In this document: positions 1 through 7,900 of the stretch, piece by piece
Numbering within the stretch: position 1 is the stretch's first letter
Layout: each line of letters starts with the position of its first letter
From: Liquorilactobacillus sucicola DSM 21376 = JCM 15457
GTDB taxonomy: Bacteria; Bacillota; Bacilli; Lactobacillales; Lactobacillaceae
Assembly (NCBI RefSeq): GCF_000612445.1
Contig: NZ_BALC01000005.1
Coordinates: 62,001-126,000 of the forward strand
Reading direction: 5' to 3'
DNA: 64,000 nt
Translations under genes and position numbers: made by a program
The notes under the pieces: generated by a model
Database searches by the model: none
Seen by the model: only the letters and a program-made list of their open reading frames with translations
What the model was told of the DNA's origin: nothing

Positions 1-28
1 GACTTGCAGTTGCTGCAAGTCTTTTTTT
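1..28 (+). terminator. Rho-independent terminator of a gene left of the window
   Basis: A 9-bp perfect stem (GACTTGCAG / CTGCAAGTC) with a 3-nt loop is followed by seven T residues. It reads rightward, so it ends a + strand gene lying outside the window. Confidence 0.85.
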
Positions 29-131
29 ATTGTATCCTGATTATTCTTACACACAAAAAAGACTCAGTTTAAGTTCAGCAACTAATTCCTGCCAGACATC
101 CCGAGTCCTTTGGATCTTATAAAGTTCATCG

Positions 132-392
132 CTATTTTTTATCCGTCTCATCTTTAAGCTTTAGTTCTTTTTCTGCAATCAGATCTTCTAAATTTTCCTT
201 TTGCATCGTCAATTCTTCAAGCGTCGGCTCTGCATTGAGATTTCCTGATGTTGATGTCTTTAAAGAATTTCCCGTGCTTTTTACCAAACGTTTTAAATCA
301 CCAGCATTATCTTCGAGTAACTTGTACCCTGTTGCACCAACAACTGCTCCGCTAACAAATCCAGCCAAAAAATCCTTGTCAAAATTAATCAT
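132..392 (-). CDS. Small glycine-zipper membrane protein, last gene of the P-type ATPase operon
   Basis: This 86-residue protein has one predicted N-terminal membrane segment at about residues 9-25 with small-residue (glycine zipper) spacing (AGFVSGAVVGATGYKLL). A Ser/Thr/Lys linker follows, then a charged helix at about 57-86 rich in Glu, Asp and Lys that could form a coiled coil. The start has a good Shine-Dalgarno (GGAGATGAT). It lies 73 bp after the preceding HMA2-like gene on the same strand and closes the operon. The layout recalls YtxH-like proteins and, by architecture only, the mycobacterial PacL (DUF1490) proteins that partner P1B ATPases. I infer an accessory role for the ATPase; no metal-binding His/Cys cluster is visible. 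Confidence 0.8.
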   Translation of the reverse strand: MINFDKDFLAGFVSGAVVGATGYKLLEDNAGDLKRLVKSTGNSLKTSTSGNLNAEPTLEELTMQKENLEDLIAEKELKLKDETDKK

Positions 393-465
393 TATATCAT
401 CTCCTCACATTAAAATAACTCATCAATACTCATTAAGTGTAATATTTTTTCTAAGAAACTTCAAA

Positions 466-1059
466 TTATATACTTTTTTGCAACAATGCCTGATGATTAT
501 TCAATTTTTGATAGTCATTTATCAATTCAAGCAAATTGATAACCCAAGATGTAAGTGCCACTTCCGTCATCTTTTTTGGCCCTAGCGTAAATGAAGTAAT
601 AAAAGCAGTTAAGACGTCAGGATGATGGAAGCGCCCTTTTCTGCGATCACCATGGGATAAGATCGTATATCCTGTAAAAACAGTAGCAAAAGTATCAAGC
701 AAAACATTTGGATATCCAACAAGTTTCAATCCAAAGCTCGCCGCCAGCAAAATACCAGATATTGCAGATCTCTGCACTTCTCTCTCAAATGACTTCTGCC
801 CCTGCACATAGGTTCTTGAAATGTGCTCACCATCATTATAAAGTTGGAAAACTAGCAGTGTTCTAACCACCTCATTCAGATCCAAAACTGCTGGATCGTA
901 ACGAACAGTTAAAGTTGTTATGCGCGGTTCCACTCGAAAACTAAGAATGCCCTTTTTCTGCGCAAGATTTCCTTGAATTCGCCTGCGGTTCTTTTCAGAA
1001 AAAACCAAGGTCTCGTAATAGACACGAATTCGCCCAGGTATTTCGTGTAAAATCAACAT
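466..1059 (-). CDS. HMA2-like domain membrane protein in the metal ATPase operon
   Basis: About 197 residues. The N-terminus has the ferredoxin-like HMA2-type signature IPGRIRV, with a GRxR motif where classical HMA domains have CxxC. The later part has hydrophobic stretches (SGILLAASFGLKLVGYP and a C-terminal segment) and a His-rich patch, HGDRRKGRFHHPD. The protein has no cysteine. I chose the ATG at 1059 because AAGGTGG sits 8 nt upstream; a GTG at 1071 in the same frame is too close to the Shine-Dalgarno. It starts 23 bp after the ATPase ORF. The likely role is an accessory or regulatory subunit of the metal transporter. The substrate is unknown. Confidence 0.75.
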   Translation of the reverse strand: MLILHEIPGRIRVYYETLVFSEKNRRRIQGNLAQKKGILSFRVEPRITTLTVRYDPAVLDLNEVVRTLLVFQLYNDGEHISRTYVQGQKSFEREVQRSAISGILLAASFGLKLVGYPNVLLDTFATVFTGYTILSHGDRRKGRFHHPDVLTAFITSFTLGPKKMTEVALTSWVINLLELINDYQKLNNHQALLQKSI

Positions 1060-1081
1060 GCCTTTTGCCACCTTCCCCTTC

Positions 1082-2656
1082 TTAATGAAGCTTTAACAAC
1101 GAACGTAGTATGACCCCTATTGTTGTTCCATTGTGAATAAATGCCCCGACAATGGGATTTATTTTCCCATTGAAACTTAGAATAATCGCCGAAACATTAA
1201 ATCCTAAAACACCAGCATAATTTTGTTTAATGACCCTCATTGTTTTCTGTGATGCATAGACGGCGTCCGAGATAACTTCTGGGCGCCCATCATTGATGAA
1301 AATATCGCTTGCACTCTTGGCAGCATCACTAGCATGCGAGCCTAAGGCGACACCAACAGTGCTCCATTTCAATGCAGCCGAATCATTTAAACCATCACCC
1401 ACCATCATTACTGGATGGTTCTTTTCAGCCCTCTTAATATAATCAACCTTATCTCTTGGTAACAACTCGCTTCTAACATTCGTGATCCCTAATTGCTCTG
1501 CCACTTCAGACGCTGCAGCACCTCTATCACCTGTCAGCATAGTAATCTTAGCAATATTTAAATTTCTTAACTGCTGGATTGTTTTAGCCATCGCTGGACG
1601 TACTTGATCGCTAATCAAAACTATTCCTAACGCTTTGTCATTAACAGCAAGATAGATCGCATTGCTCAGTTCGGTGTAATTTTCAGAAATCCGTTCGAAT
1701 CCCTGCACTTTGAATCTTCTCATTATTTTTAGGGAACCAACAATGACTGTATCCTTCTGTTGGTAATTCCTAGCAATAATTCCGTAACCAGTTATAACCT
1801 CTTCATCCGCAATCTGAAGGCTAGGGTAAGCAAGTCCTCTCTTCTCGCTTTCAGCCATTAACGCCCGCCCCAGAGGATGGCTGGCGTGTTGTTCAGCATA
1901 CGCACCTGCACGCAGCAATTCGTCCTGTGAGAAGTTTTCTGAAACTAATATCTTTTGAATTACCGGTTTTCCAACTGTTAAGGTTCCAGTTTTGTCAAAA
2001 ATAACTTCCCTTACTCGGGCTGTGTTTTCTATCGCTTGACCACCCTTAATAACAATACCTTTCTGTGTGAAATGGTTCATCGTTGCTAGGATAGCTATTT
2101 CACTTGATAGTTTCACTCCACACACGAAATCTATTACAAGAATTCCAACAGCTTTGAGCCAATTTTGCGTCAACAAATAGGTAGCTGTTGCAACTCCAAA
2201 TGAGATAGGGACCATTTTCTGTGCAAGGGCATCCGCCGATTTCTGCAGCCTGCTTTTATTTGTTTCTGCTTCTGCTAGTAGACGATAAATCGCCGCTTCT
2301 TCAGTCTGAGTTCCTAATTTTTCAGCTTTTACCCTAAGTTGTCCACTTTCTATAACTGTTCCTGCAAAGACAACGTTACCCTTAGTTTTAACAGCAGCTT
2401 GATATTCACCTGTGATACTTGCTTCATTTATCACTGCATTCCCTGCCATTATCTCACCATCAACGAGAATTTTTTCACCCGTATAAAACGCAATTATTTC
2501 ACCGCTTTTGACTTTCGCTAATGGAACATCTACCACTTCATCATTTTCAATACGATGAATTATTTTGGAATTTTTTCTGACAGAACTATACAAGAAGTTA
2601 TGACTTTGTCTGCTTGTCAATTCTTCAAGATAGTCAGAGAAGCCGCTCATCATCAT
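1082..2656 (-). CDS. P-type (P1B-like) metal-transporting ATPase, catalytic part
   Basis: 524 residues carrying the ATPase machinery: actuator TGE at 82-84, phosphorylation motif DKTGTLT with Asp221, the HP dipeptide (SHPLG) near 260 typical of heavy-metal P1B pumps, TGD near 376, and hinge GDGLND near 420. The membrane motif before the P-domain is VCGVKLS (178-184) rather than the CPC of Cu/Zn/Cd pumps, so the metal cannot be predicted. The protein begins at YLEEL, in the cytosolic loop after the early helices. Those missing helices are encoded in the overlapping upstream ORF (2653-3147). One added base near 2656 would fuse the two into a normal pump of about 690 residues. The break may be a sequence error or a real split with ATGA-type coupling. 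Confidence 0.9.
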   Translation of the reverse strand: MMMSGFSDYLEELTSRQSHNFLYSSVRKNSKIIHRIENDEVVDVPLAKVKSGEIIAFYTGEKILVDGEIMAGNAVINEASITGEYQAAVKTKGNVVFAGTVIESGQLRVKAEKLGTQTEEAAIYRLLAEAETNKSRLQKSADALAQKMVPISFGVATATYLLTQNWLKAVGILVIDFVCGVKLSSEIAILATMNHFTQKGIVIKGGQAIENTARVREVIFDKTGTLTVGKPVIQKILVSENFSQDELLRAGAYAEQHASHPLGRALMAESEKRGLAYPSLQIADEEVITGYGIIARNYQQKDTVIVGSLKIMRRFKVQGFERISENYTELSNAIYLAVNDKALGIVLISDQVRPAMAKTIQQLRNLNIAKITMLTGDRGAAASEVAEQLGITNVRSELLPRDKVDYIKRAEKNHPVMMVGDGLNDSAALKWSTVGVALGSHASDAAKSASDIFINDGRPEVISDAVYASQKTMRVIKQNYAGVLGFNVSAIILSFNGKINPIVGAFIHNGTTIGVILRSLLKLH

Positions 2657-3147
2657 ACTATCGTTGCCGTAAGGGGTTGAAGCGTCAAATGTGCCGCCAA
2701 AACACTAACAGCTGTCAAACTTTCCGCAGTGGGATGAAGCCTTACCAACTGCGTAAGCCCCTTTTTAAAAACATGCGGGTTCAAACTAATGTTTCCCAAC
2801 AAGTTTAATGCTACTAAAGAACGCGTGCAGAATCTTGCACCGTACACCTTCAGGTACTCCTCGGTTAGCAAAGACAAGCCCATTATCCCTGTTAAACTCA
2901 GTACTTTGCTTCCGCTAAATCTTTGGTGCGGTCCTATTTTTTCACTTAATGATGTGATTATTTCCTCAGCATTTGTCTGATGCTCATAATAAACTAACAA
3001 ACTGTGTGTGTGCTCACTGTAACTAGCGCTATAGATGTAAGCTGCTCGTCTTGCACAAGCCTCAAGAGCCCCTTTTCCCCACGGTTGAACCTCTTTTTTA
3101 GTCAATTGGATTCTTAATCTGCCAGGTAACTGATGGATTATTCTCAA
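2653..3147 (-). CDS. N-terminal HMA2-like domain and first helices of the P-type ATPase
   Basis: 164 residues with a TTG start overlapping the upstream stop. It opens with an HMA2-like domain (LPGRLRIQL, residues 7-15). Hydrophobic segments follow (LSLTGIMGLSLLTEEYL, RSLVALNLLGNISLN, LTAVSVLAAHLTLQPLTATIV) that match the leading membrane helices of heavy-metal P-type ATPases. The ORF stops at a TGA overlapping the ATG run of the next ORF. In the joined reading, TATIV runs straight into MMMSGFSDYLEEL, which fits the normal family sequence. I read it as the front part of the same pump rather than an independent protein. Confidence 0.75.
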   Translation of the reverse strand: MRIIHQLPGRLRIQLTKKEVQPWGKGALEACARRAAYIYSASYSEHTHSLLVYYEHQTNAEEIITSLSEKIGPHQRFSGSKVLSLTGIMGLSLLTEEYLKVYGARFCTRSLVALNLLGNISLNPHVFKKGLTQLVRLHPTAESLTAVSVLAAHLTLQPLTATIV

Positions 3148-3683
3148 TTTGCAACACGCTTCCTATTAGAGCGTTCTAAGATCGTGTAACTCCACCATAA
3201 AAATCCTAAAGCTGTTTGCGGAGTCGACTTCATTAACCTTGTACCTTGAATAACGGTGTAAAGAAAAAAGGCAGTATCAACATCGACTAACCCCAACGTA
3301 GCGTGCTTCAACAAGCCATCTGCACGAATCTTTTGTTCGTAAATACGATTTAACAACGTTACTGGTGCATATTCGTATGCCAAATCAGTTTGTCTAACCA
3401 CATAATTTAAAAATGCAGTAAATTCTTCTTGAGTAAAACTTTCTTTCTCAAAAACAAACAAAAGTGTTCCCAATACTTCAGAGCCTTGAACCACACTTAT
3501 GTTTTTCCCCTTGCTTAATTCCTTTTCAAGATAAGCAAGAATATATCTATTCTTCCATCTGTTGCATTGTAATCTTAAGCGATATCGGTTAGCATATTTT
3601 ACCGTTATCTTTTGTGTACGCAGAATCTTCTGATAACCTTTCATCCCTAAAGACATTACCCCTAAGCCAATTAGGTTATTCAT
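3144..3683 (-). CDS. HMA2-like accessory protein of the metal ATPase operon
   Basis: 179 residues. A hydrophobic N-terminus (NNLIGLGVMSLGMKG) precedes a divergent HMA2-like fold with the motif NRYRLRLQ near 32-39, in the place of GRxR in its neighbours. The C-terminal third contains a hydrophobic stretch (DVDTAFFLYTVIQGTRL and ALGFLWWSYTIL). It overlaps the upstream gene by 8 bp and the downstream gene by 4 bp, implying translational coupling in one operon. There is no CxxC. A function in metal handling with the pump is inferred from context only. Confidence 0.7.
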   Translation of the reverse strand: MNNLIGLGVMSLGMKGYQKILRTQKITVKYANRYRLRLQCNRWKNRYILAYLEKELSKGKNISVVQGSEVLGTLLFVFEKESFTQEEFTAFLNYVVRQTDLAYEYAPVTLLNRIYEQKIRADGLLKHATLGLVDVDTAFFLYTVIQGTRLMKSTPQTALGFLWWSYTILERSNRKRVAN

Positions 3684-3993
3684 TCAAAACCCCCCTTTTT
3701 CGATGAATTGCGTCAACTGCCTTTTCTATCTCCAAAATGCGATCAAGCGGGAACTCCTTTGGAATCAAATACTGAATCGTAATCGTTCCGATCAAAGGTG
3801 TAGTATGTACACTTTTTATTTCATCTATCGTTTCAAGATAGTTGCTTAAATCGTTTAGCAAAAGATCGTTTCCCTTCCAGTATGGTGAACTCAGACGGGC
3901 TCGCCCTTTGATAGCACTCAAAAGCTGTATCTTATATCTTTTTTGTATTCTTAGTGCTTGTTCTTTTAATTCTAAAAGTGTGAAAAAGCGCAT
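3676..3993 (-). CDS. Soluble HMA2-like protein, first gene of the metal ATPase operon
   Basis: 105 residues, no membrane segment. It contains IKGRARLSSPYW at about 29-40, a GRxR signature shared with the other HMA2-like ORFs here, followed by a beta-alpha-beta-like pattern (IKSVHTTPLIGTITIQY). The start has a strong AGGAGGAG Shine-Dalgarno. It is the promoter-proximal gene: a good sigma-A promoter lies 69 bp upstream. Candidate roles are a metal chaperone or a regulatory subunit for the ATPase. Family assignment is by motif, not alignment. Confidence 0.7.
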   Translation of the reverse strand: MRFFTLLELKEQALRIQKRYKIQLLSAIKGRARLSSPYWKGNDLLLNDLSNYLETIDEIKSVHTTPLIGTITIQYLIPKEFPLDRILEIEKAVDAIHRKRGVLNE

Positions 3994-4061
3994 TCAACTC
4001 CTCCTACCAGCTGACTTTCAGCTTATAAACATTAAAAATTAACGCTACCTATATATGGCTA

Positions 4062-4090
4062 AGTATAGCAGTTGTGCTGACTTTAGTAAA
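4062..4090 (-). promoter_or_regulatory. Sigma-A promoter of the metal ATPase operon
   Basis: On the minus strand TTTACT (-35) and TATACT (-10) are separated by exactly 17 bp, about 70 bp upstream of the first HMA2-like gene. The rest of the 4043-4302 gap shows only a 10-bp palindrome, TTACATGTAA, at 4183-4192. Confidence 0.7.
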
Positions 4091-4302
4091 ACGATTGCAT
4101 ACTTAATTTTCTCTCTGAAAAAACGCATAGTTAAGAAGGATACAATAGACGTTATTCTTTGAATATTGCTGCGTACATTCATTTACATGTAATTGAAGAG
4201 CTGTTTACAATGTCTGTAGTTATGCGCATCACATCATATACCCTTCACTTTGTTTTCTAGTTTATAGCATGTTTCAGTCCATATGAATTTTTTAGGAAAG
4301 TA

Positions 4303-5727
4303 CTAATTGCTCTGCTTTTCTTCTACAAGTCTCGAACTTTCCGCCGATTGGGGAGAAATACTCCGTTTTAAACCTATTCCTGTAAAGCCGCTCAAAAGTG
4401 AAAAAAGAGGACATAGGAGGCTGAAGAAAACAAAAGGCAGGTAGTGCAACGTGGGCACGCTCAAGGTATTAGCCAAAAAAACTCCACCTACTCCCCACGG
4501 AACTAAGTAGTTAATAACCGTACCACCATCTTCAAGAACTCGACCTAACGCGTTATTCGCCAAACCACCAGCATTAAACATTCGTTTAAATGCCCGCCCA
4601 GGTAAAATAATCGATAAAAATTGTTCGCCAACGAATACATTAACACCAATACATGTAAAAATCCCCGCCGCTATCAGCTTACCTGAGCTATTAAGATGTG
4701 CTCCCAAGGGATCCATTACAGTTTTTATTAATCCAAATCTGACTAAAAGTCCGCCGAGCGATAAAGTCAAAACAATTAAAGCAACGGTTGGCATCATACT
4801 GACAATCCCTCCACGTGATAAAAGCGTGTTGACAGTCGTATCTCCAGTTTTTGCAACAAAGCCATTTGTAATGATGCTCGCTAACTGCTTTAACGGGAGT
4901 CGTGGATTCTGGATAAAAATCATAACACTCGTGACAAAAATATTTAACAACATTGTTGGAACTGCCGGCATTTTAATAGCTGCGCATACAAAAACCAGAA
5001 TAATTGGAATTATTGCCCAAAGAGAAATGTTAAAATGCGCATCTAAAATAGCAACTGTTCGCTTGATTCGATCCAGACTCATGGTAGAGTTATCATGTCC
5101 CATTATCATAAACAAGACAGTCGTCAATATCCCCGCTGGAAGAGTTGACCATAAAAGGTTTTTGATATGTTCAAATAATTCTGTGTCCACCACTGCTGAA
5201 GCCAGATTATTGGTTTCAGAAAGTGGTGAAAGTTTATCACCAAATATGGCACCTGAAATAATAGCACCTGCTATCATCGCTGAATTTAATCCCATTGTTA
5301 TTCCCATGCCCATAAAAGCGATGCCGACTGTCGATGCTACTGTAAAAGCACTCCCCACTGCTGCACCAACTAATGTGCACACTACAAAAACAGATGGCAG
5401 AAACCAGCGAACACTTATTATTTTGAATCCTGTAACCATCAATGATGGAATCGTCCCTGCTGCGATCCACGTGCTGATCATGGCACCAATCAGTATAAAA
5501 ATAAAAATAGGAATAATTCCCTTTTCTATTCCGTCTTTAATGCCCAGATTGACACTTGCCCAACTAAATCGTCTTACTTTTGCCCACAGAATAATTGCTC
5601 CCATTGCCAACATAACAGGAACTTGTGGCGAGAGTCCAAAACCAATCACACCAATCCCCATTATTAGTAACACTAAAAACAAAATACCACTTGCCTCAAC
5701 CAGACTAACCCTTTTAACCTCTTTCAT
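4303..5727 (-). CDS. NhaC-family transporter, Tyr T-box controlled (probable tyrosine transporter)
   Basis: 474 residues and roughly a dozen hydrophobic segments. Typical NhaC-family signatures are present: PIFIFILIGAMISTWIAAGT, GSAFTVASTVGIAFMGMG, FGDKLSPLSETNNLAS and EDGGTVINYLVPWG. Formally this is the Na+/H+ antiporter NhaC family. The gene sits behind a complete T-box leader with a UAC specifier (see 5845-6068), and NhaC homologues under tyrosine T-boxes have been predicted in comparative T-box studies to move tyrosine. I therefore call it a probable tyrosine transporter. It is closely similar throughout to the divergent paralogue at 6512. The start has AAAGGGAGTGG upstream. Confidence 0.85.
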   Translation of the reverse strand: MKEVKRVSLVEASGILFLVLLIMGIGVIGFGLSPQVPVMLAMGAIILWAKVRRFSWASVNLGIKDGIEKGIIPIFIFILIGAMISTWIAAGTIPSLMVTGFKIISVRWFLPSVFVVCTLVGAAVGSAFTVASTVGIAFMGMGITMGLNSAMIAGAIISGAIFGDKLSPLSETNNLASAVVDTELFEHIKNLLWSTLPAGILTTVLFMIMGHDNSTMSLDRIKRTVAILDAHFNISLWAIIPIILVFVCAAIKMPAVPTMLLNIFVTSVMIFIQNPRLPLKQLASIITNGFVAKTGDTTVNTLLSRGGIVSMMPTVALIVLTLSLGGLLVRFGLIKTVMDPLGAHLNSSGKLIAAGIFTCIGVNVFVGEQFLSIILPGRAFKRMFNAGGLANNALGRVLEDGGTVINYLVPWGVGGVFLANTLSVPTLHYLPFVFFSLLCPLFSLLSGFTGIGLKRSISPQSAESSRLVEEKQSN

Positions 5728-5844
5728 TTAATCCACTCCCTTTTTCATTAAAGCTCGGTCATCATTTACACTATTTAACTTCAGCGCTGATAAGCAGCTA
5801 TTCCACCAAAAACTCCATGCATTTCTATCATCCCTTTTTAAACT

Positions 5845-6068
5845 AAAAAAAGCCCCTACTGCAATAATTGCAATAGGGACGACATTCCGTGTTACCACCC
5901 AGTTTGAAGATACAAAAAACTAATCTTCCACTCACTAGACGATAACGGAGTCTAGTTATTAACCGTTCAGAGAAACTCTGTCAATGTATTTCGTCAAACT
6001 ACCCTGATCGGTTCGCAGCAACCACCGACTTCCTGACACCCAGATAGAAAAACTACTTGTTATGACAT
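5845..6068 (-). promoter_or_regulatory. T-box riboswitch, tyrosine specifier (UAC), upstream of the 4303-5727 transporter
   Basis: Read on the minus strand. Stem I is closed by ATGTCA / TTGACA, with an AGTAG motif on its 5' side and the distal GGTGGTTGCTGCGAACC element. The specifier loop is GAAATACA with TAC at 5986-5988. The T-box core GGGTGGTAACACGG lies at 5888-5902, with UGGU to pair with the tRNA ACCA end. An intrinsic terminator follows (stem at about 5851-5880, T-run 5845-5851). Uncharged tRNA-Tyr would favour the antiterminator and transporter expression. Confidence 0.92.
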
Positions 6069-6095
6069 TTAACGTTCAGTTATTAGATTACAAAA

Positions 6096-6124
6096 AGATT
6101 AACATGCTGAGATTTTAGTGTCAA
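6096..6124 (-). promoter_or_regulatory. Promoter of the leftward T-box leader
   Basis: TTGACA (complement of 6119-6124) and TAATCT (complement of 6096-6101) are spaced by 17 bp, just upstream of the leftward T-box stem I. Confidence 0.75.
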
Positions 6125-6200
6125 CCCTATTATTAAAAGAGCTGACAGTCCTCTCTGTGCAAGTACACTAAAGTGCTTCTGCAAAAAATATGCTTAAAAT

Positions 6201-6229
6201 TTGACAAGATATGCCACATAGTATAACAT
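6201..6229 (+). promoter_or_regulatory. Promoter of the rightward T-box leader
   Basis: TTGACA at 6201-6206 and TAACAT at 6224-6229 with 17 bp between, about 25 bp before stem I of the rightward T-box. The two promoters are back to back, so both leaders and both transporters are transcribed divergently. Confidence 0.7.
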
Positions 6230-6253
6230 CTAGCTCATGTCGCACAATTATTA

Positions 6254-6453
6254 GTTCAATCCAGTAGAATTTAAGCCAATCGTTAAGAAAGTCGGTGGTT
6301 GCTGCGAACCGATCAAGCTTAAACTTCGAATTACGTTGAACCGGTTTGTTTATTTTTAAATACTCTTTTAAAGAAAAACGTTTATTCGTTTTAAAATTAA
6401 GGTGGTACCACGAGTGAAATCGTCCTTAGCTAAAAAGCTAGGGATATTTTTTT
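6254..6453 (+). promoter_or_regulatory. T-box riboswitch, tyrosine specifier (UAC), upstream of the 6512-7885 transporter
   Basis: Stem I base GTTCAA (6254-6259) pairs with TTGAAC, and AATTTAAG with CTTAAACTT above it. The AGTAG motif and GGTGGTTGCTGCGAACC are present. The specifier loop is GAATTACG with TAC at 6332-6334. The T-box core AAGGTGGTACCACG is at 6399-6412. The terminator stem TCCTTAGCT / AGCTAGGGA (6423-6444) is followed by a T-run. The UGGU bulge fits a tRNA with discriminator A, as expected for tRNA-Tyr. Confidence 0.93.
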
Positions 6454-6511
6454 GCCACAGTAATATGTAATTTCTTACAAAAATTAAATTTATTATCAGG
6501 AGGTTAAATCC

Positions 6512-7885
6512 ATGCGTTCCAAAAAAGTCTCATTACTAGAAGCAAGTATCGTTCTTGCAATAATCATATTAAGTATTTCTACAGGTGTTATAGTTTTAAA
6601 AATAGCCCCTAGTATCGCAATTTTATTTTCAATCAGTCTTACTATGCTTTATACCCTATTCCGCGGCTTCCCCCTTGCACTTCTAAACAAGGGCATTATT
6701 ACTGGAATTCAGCCTGGGATCGTCCCAATCTTCATTTTTATTTTGGTAGGTTCACTAATTGCCGTCTGGATCAAAGCAGGGATCATTCCAACTTTAATGG
6801 TAGTTGGTTTCAAGATCCTCAGTCTTAAATTTTTTGTTCCATCAATTTTTATTGTCTGCGCTGTTGTTGGGAGCGCCGTCGGAAGTGCTTTTACCGTCAT
6901 GTCAACTATTGGAATAGCTTTTTTTGGCATCGGCACAACCCTCGGTTTGAATTCAGCTTTAGTGGTCGGAGCCATCGTTTCTGGAGCAATATTCGGTGAT
7001 AAAATGTCGCCCCTATCGGAGTCCACTAACTTGACCGCTGCCGTCGTTGAGGCCGATTTGTTCAAACATATTAAAAATTTGATGTGGTCAACCATTCCAG
7101 CTTTTGTTTGCTCACTGGTTTTGTTTGCCATATTAGGTTGGAATAATCACAGTGCCAGCCTAAGCCAGATTGACGAGGTAGTTTCCATTCTGGAAAAGAA
7201 TTTTTCAATTTCCTTCTGGGCAGTGATTCCTATTCTCTTTATGTTTATCTGCGCTTGGAAAAAGGTTCCAGCTGTCTTTACTATCCTACTAAATATCTGC
7301 ATCTCTATCGGTATGATCCTTATTCAAAATCCACATACTAGTTTTAGATCACTTGGAGTCGTTATTGAGAGTGGTTTTGTTTCTCACACAGACAATAAGC
7401 AGATCGATCTCCTTCTTTCACGTGGTGGAATTGAGAGCATGATGCCAACAGTTGCCTTGATTATTTTGACACTATCGTTGGGAGGGCTTCTCATGGAAAC
7501 CGGCTTAATCGAAACTGTTATGAACGCTTTAGCTCAAAAATTAGGATCCACTGTCAGTTTAATCAGTGCAACGCTCTTAGCAAGCATTGGCACTAATATT
7601 TTTGTTGGCGAACAGTTTCTATCCGTGATCTTACCGGGAAATGCATTTAAAACTGTCTACAAACGTAAGCAACTTGATCCTGTTGTCCTAGGCCGTGCCC
7701 TTGAAGACGGCGGCACAGTCATTAACTACCTTATCCCTTGGGGAGTAGCAGGCAGCTTCGTTGCTGGAACATTTGGTATTTCCACCTTCTCGTATCTTCC
7801 TTTTGTTTTTTTTAGTTTGTTTTCACCACTCTTTTCTTTTTTGAGTGGATTGACGGGGATTGGAATAAAATACATTAAAAAATGA
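6512..7885 (+). CDS. NhaC-family transporter paralogue, Tyr T-box controlled
   Basis: 457 residues. It is colinear with and clearly similar to the divergent 474-residue paralogue, sharing PIFIFILVGS, GSAFTVMSTIGIAFFGIG, FGDKMSPLSES, EDGGTVINYLIPWG and FLSGLTGIGIK. A strong Shine-Dalgarno (AGGAGG) precedes the ATG. It is preceded by its own UAC T-box, 59 bp from the terminator T-run. Two copies with separate tyrosine-sensing leaders suggest uptake systems of different affinity, or exchange of Tyr with a related compound; this is inference. It ends 15 bp before a perfect terminator hairpin. Confidence 0.85.
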   Translation: MRSKKVSLLEASIVLAIIILSISTGVIVLKIAPSIAILFSISLTMLYTLFRGFPLALLNKGIITGIQPGIVPIFIFILVGSLIAVWIKAGIIPTLMVVGFKILSLKFFVPSIFIVCAVVGSAVGSAFTVMSTIGIAFFGIGTTLGLNSALVVGAIVSGAIFGDKMSPLSESTNLTAAVVEADLFKHIKNLMWSTIPAFVCSLVLFAILGWNNHSASLSQIDEVVSILEKNFSISFWAVIPILFMFICAWKKVPAVFTILLNICISIGMILIQNPHTSFRSLGVVIESGFVSHTDNKQIDLLLSRGGIESMMPTVALIILTLSLGGLLMETGLIETVMNALAQKLGSTVSLISATLLASIGTNIFVGEQFLSVILPGNAFKTVYKRKQLDPVVLGRALEDGGTVINYLIPWGVAGSFVAGTFGISTFSYLPFVFFSLFSPLFSFLSGLTGIGIKYIKK

Positions 7886-7900
7886 GTACTATTTCGTCAA

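Noticed and set aside
4183-4192. TTACATGTAA near the metal operon as a CopY box
   Set aside because: The copper box is TACAnnTGTA; here the two central bases are missing, the site is more than 90 bp upstream of the promoter, and short AT-rich palindromes are frequent.
4826-5731. Long open frame of 301 codons on the + strand
   Set aside because: It is fully antisense to the NhaC-family gene at 4303-5727, is low in complexity (Ile/Pro/Thr rich), and mirrors the codon bias of that gene.
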